DNA of 15,017 nt from Burkholderiaceae bacterium. GTDB lineage: Bacteria; Pseudomonadota; Gammaproteobacteria; Burkholderiales; Burkholderiaceae. The translations under genes were made by a program, and so were the position numbers. The notes under the pieces were generated by a model. It did no database searches. It saw only the letters and a program-made list of their open reading frames with translations, and was not told the origin of the DNA. Position 1 is the stretch's first letter. Every line of letters begins with the position of its first letter. Location: NCBI GenBank assembly GCA_947461805.1, contig CANHMJ010000024.1, positions 1 to 15,017 on the forward strand, in the 5' to 3' direction. Shown here piece after piece: positions 13,794 through 15,017 of this stretch.

Positions 13794-14566
13794 AACAAAT
13801 TGGCATGCAGGATTTTTCCGGAAAGCGCGTATGGGTTATTGGCGCAAGCAGTGGAATTGGTGAGGCCTGTGCCATTGCTTTGTTGGCAGCGGGTGCGTCG
13901 GTTGCGCTGTCTGGCCGCCGCCTGCAAAATCTTCAAGCGGTTGCGCAGCATGGTAATCCCAGCCAAAGCCTGGTACTGCCTTTAGATGTAACCGAGCCTA
14001 AGGCAATTCAAGAGGCTTACCAAAATCTCATGCGGGAATGGGGCCAGCTCGATTTATTGTTGTTTGTTTCTGGGATATACATACCGCTGCGTGCCGATAA
14101 CTTTGAAATGGAGTCGGCTGAGAAAACCATCAATGCCAATGTATTGGGGCCGATGCGCGCCGTTGCTGCAGTCTTGCCTCATATGCTCGAGCGACACGCT
14201 GGTCATATCGCCATTGTAGGTAGCGTGGCGGGGTATAGCGGGCTACCTAAGGCTTTAGCCTATGGCCCTAGCAAAGCAGCCATGATTAATTTTTGCGAAA
14301 CCCTCTTTTATGACTTGCAGCCTCAAGGCATTGGGGTACATATGATTTCTCCGGGCTTTGTAAAGACCGAGGCTACCGCGCAAAATGACTTTGAAATGCC
14401 CGCCTTAATTAGTTCTGAAAAAGCAGCCAAGCACATTTTAGATGGCATTCGTGACGGTGAGTTTGATATCCATTTTCCAAAACGGTTTTCTGGATTCTTA
14501 AAGTTTTTACGCTTACTACCTTATCCCATTTACTTTTGGATATTGCGGCGTTTTGTCAAAATTTAA
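13790..14566 (+). CDS. Short-chain dehydrogenase/reductase with hydrophobic tail
   Basis: Classical SDR, NAD(P)H-dependent oxidoreductase. The cofactor loop is VIGASSGIGEA (16-26). The basic SGRR (41-44) after the second strand suggests NADPH preference. LDVTE (65-69) contacts the adenine. The catalytic Ser145 (VGSVAGYSG) and the YxxxK motif Tyr158-Lys162 (YGPSK) are intact. The usual NNAG is changed to FVSG (92-95). Asn117 in NANVLGP completes the tetrad. SPGFVKTE (205-214 region) is standard. The last 25 or so residues (about 232-258) are hydrophobic with flanking Arg/Lys, fitting attachment to the membrane face. The substrate is unknown; as last gene of the operon it may act on a modified lipid (inference). 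It overlaps the methyltransferase by 4 bases (ATGA) and converges on dsbA with a 23-base gap lacking a visible terminator. Confidence 0.92.
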   Translation: MKQIGMQDFSGKRVWVIGASSGIGEACAIALLAAGASVALSGRRLQNLQAVAQHGNPSQSLVLPLDVTEPKAIQEAYQNLMREWGQLDLLLFVSGIYIPLRADNFEMESAEKTINANVLGPMRAVAAVLPHMLERHAGHIAIVGSVAGYSGLPKALAYGPSKAAMINFCETLFYDLQPQGIGVHMISPGFVKTEATAQNDFEMPALISSEKAAKHILDGIRDGEFDIHFPKRFSGFLKFLRLLPYPIYFWILRRFVKI

Positions 14567-14589
14567 CGCCGAATGCAATACTCCGTCAC

Positions 14590-15017
14590 TTATTTGTAAT
14601 TTTCTTTCCTGACTTTGTCGACCAAGTGATCCATCACTGCGATGGCTTTTGCGCGAGTGCCGGCAATCGAAGGTGAAGTAATGTACTTTCCTTGAATTGC
14701 TACCGTAGGAACGCCATCAATGCGGTAAGCGTCGCCTAGTTGCCGCGCGGCCCTTGCTTTTGAAACAACCGCAAACGAACGGTATGCAGCCAAGAATGCA
14801 TTGCGATCAACACCCTGACTAGCAACCCAATCCGCAATGTCATTCTCATTTAGAAGGCGCTTGTTTTCCCTGTGCATGGCAAACATGACTTTGGAATTCA
14901 GATTACTTTTGCCTAAGGCTTCGAGCGCATAAAACAGTTGGCTGTGCGGCATTAACTCCTCGCGAAAGGCAATTGGCACCTGACGAAATACCACGTCTTT
15001 TGCTTGGCGCTTTTCCC
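14590..15017 (-). CDS. dsbA: DsbA-type thiol:disulfide interchange protein, 5' end outside window
   Basis: C-terminal part of a periplasmic DsbA-like oxidase, which forms disulfide bonds in exported proteins. The frame runs open from the right edge (141 residues visible) to TAA at 14590. The visible part starts with a strand, AKDVVFRQVPIAF, which in DsbA follows the CxxC helix. An alpha-helical insert follows (LFYALEALGKS... to SFAVVSKARAARQLG). Then comes the cis-Pro loop GVPTVAIQGKYI (Pro near 14707-14709) and a final helix, DHLVDKVRKENYK. The CPHC-type active site and signal peptide must lie beyond the right edge. An in-frame GTG at 14994 is internal, not the start. The gene converges on the SDR gene; SDR-dsbA proximity is, from memory, a common Burkholderiales arrangement. 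Confidence 0.9.
   Translation of the reverse strand, partial: EKRQAKDVVFRQVPIAFREELMPHSQLFYALEALGKSNLNSKVMFAMHRENKRLLNENDIADWVASQGVDRNAFLAAYRSFAVVSKARAARQLGDAYRIDGVPTVAIQGKYITSPSIAGTRAKAIAVMDHLVDKVRKENYK

Noticed and set aside
14567..14589. Possible terminator between SDR and dsbA
   Set aside because: The 23-base gap has no stem followed by a T-run on either strand.
1..15017. Mobile element, CRISPR, prophage or tRNA
   Set aside because: No transposase, integrase, repeat-spacer pattern, phage gene or tRNA-like cloverleaf was noticed; genes are ordinary chromosomal types with uniform composition by eye.

Overview
The window looks like a compact chromosomal segment of a betaproteobacterium, most likely Burkholderiales/Burkholderiaceae. 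A Polynucleobacter-like freshwater bacterium is my best guess, but no rRNA or marker gene is present to prove it. The reasons are: moderate GC by eye; the order VanZ - ferredoxin - hydrolase - DUF493 - lipB - lipA; a BirA without a DNA-binding domain followed by coaX; a stand-alone RfaE2; and an SDR gene beside dsbA. Coding density is very high. No stretch over 300 bases lacks a gene, and the longest gene-free gap is about 61 bases. I see no tRNA, rRNA, CRISPR array, insertion sequence or phage gene.

Layout. Positions 1-5975 are a leftward run of eight genes (in transcription order): VanZ-like membrane protein, thioredoxin-fold [2Fe-2S] ferredoxin, alpha/beta hydrolase, DUF493 (YbeD), lipB, lipA, a putative lipoprotein and an MFS transporter cut by the left edge. 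Positions 6013-7625 are a rightward pair, birA-coaX (biotin attachment and CoA synthesis). Positions 7627-9719 run leftward: rfaE2 (LPS heptose activation) and an FeS-type (6-4) photolyase/CryB-like protein. Positions 9781-14566 are a rightward five-gene operon whose every junction overlaps: secreted glutathione peroxidase, FAD amine-oxidase-like oxidoreductase, DUF1365, CFA-synthase-like methyltransferase and SDR. At the right edge is the C-terminal part of dsbA on the minus strand.

How they work together. LipB makes octanoyl-carrier protein and LipA inserts sulfur to complete lipoate; DUF493 is their usual neighbour, and the ferredoxin could be an electron donor (inference). BirA and CoaX make the cell's other acyl/carboxyl cofactor machinery work. 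The most interesting part is 8136-14566. A DNA-repair photolyase sits divergently from an operon that combines a periplasmic peroxidase with four genes of the type linked to modifying acyl chains in membrane phospholipids. Comparable genes belong to the singlet-oxygen (RpoE/ChrR) response of alphaproteobacteria, including methylated and furan fatty acid synthesis. I infer a light- and peroxide-stress module acting on DNA and membrane lipids. The CFA-like enzyme lacks the His bicarbonate ligand of true cyclopropane synthases, so its product may not be a cyclopropane.

Regulation. Three genes (VanZ, ferredoxin, birA) have -10-like hexamers ending exactly six bases before the ATG, which suggests leaderless transcripts. 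A perfect 11-bp hairpin lies at the start of the lipoprotein gene.
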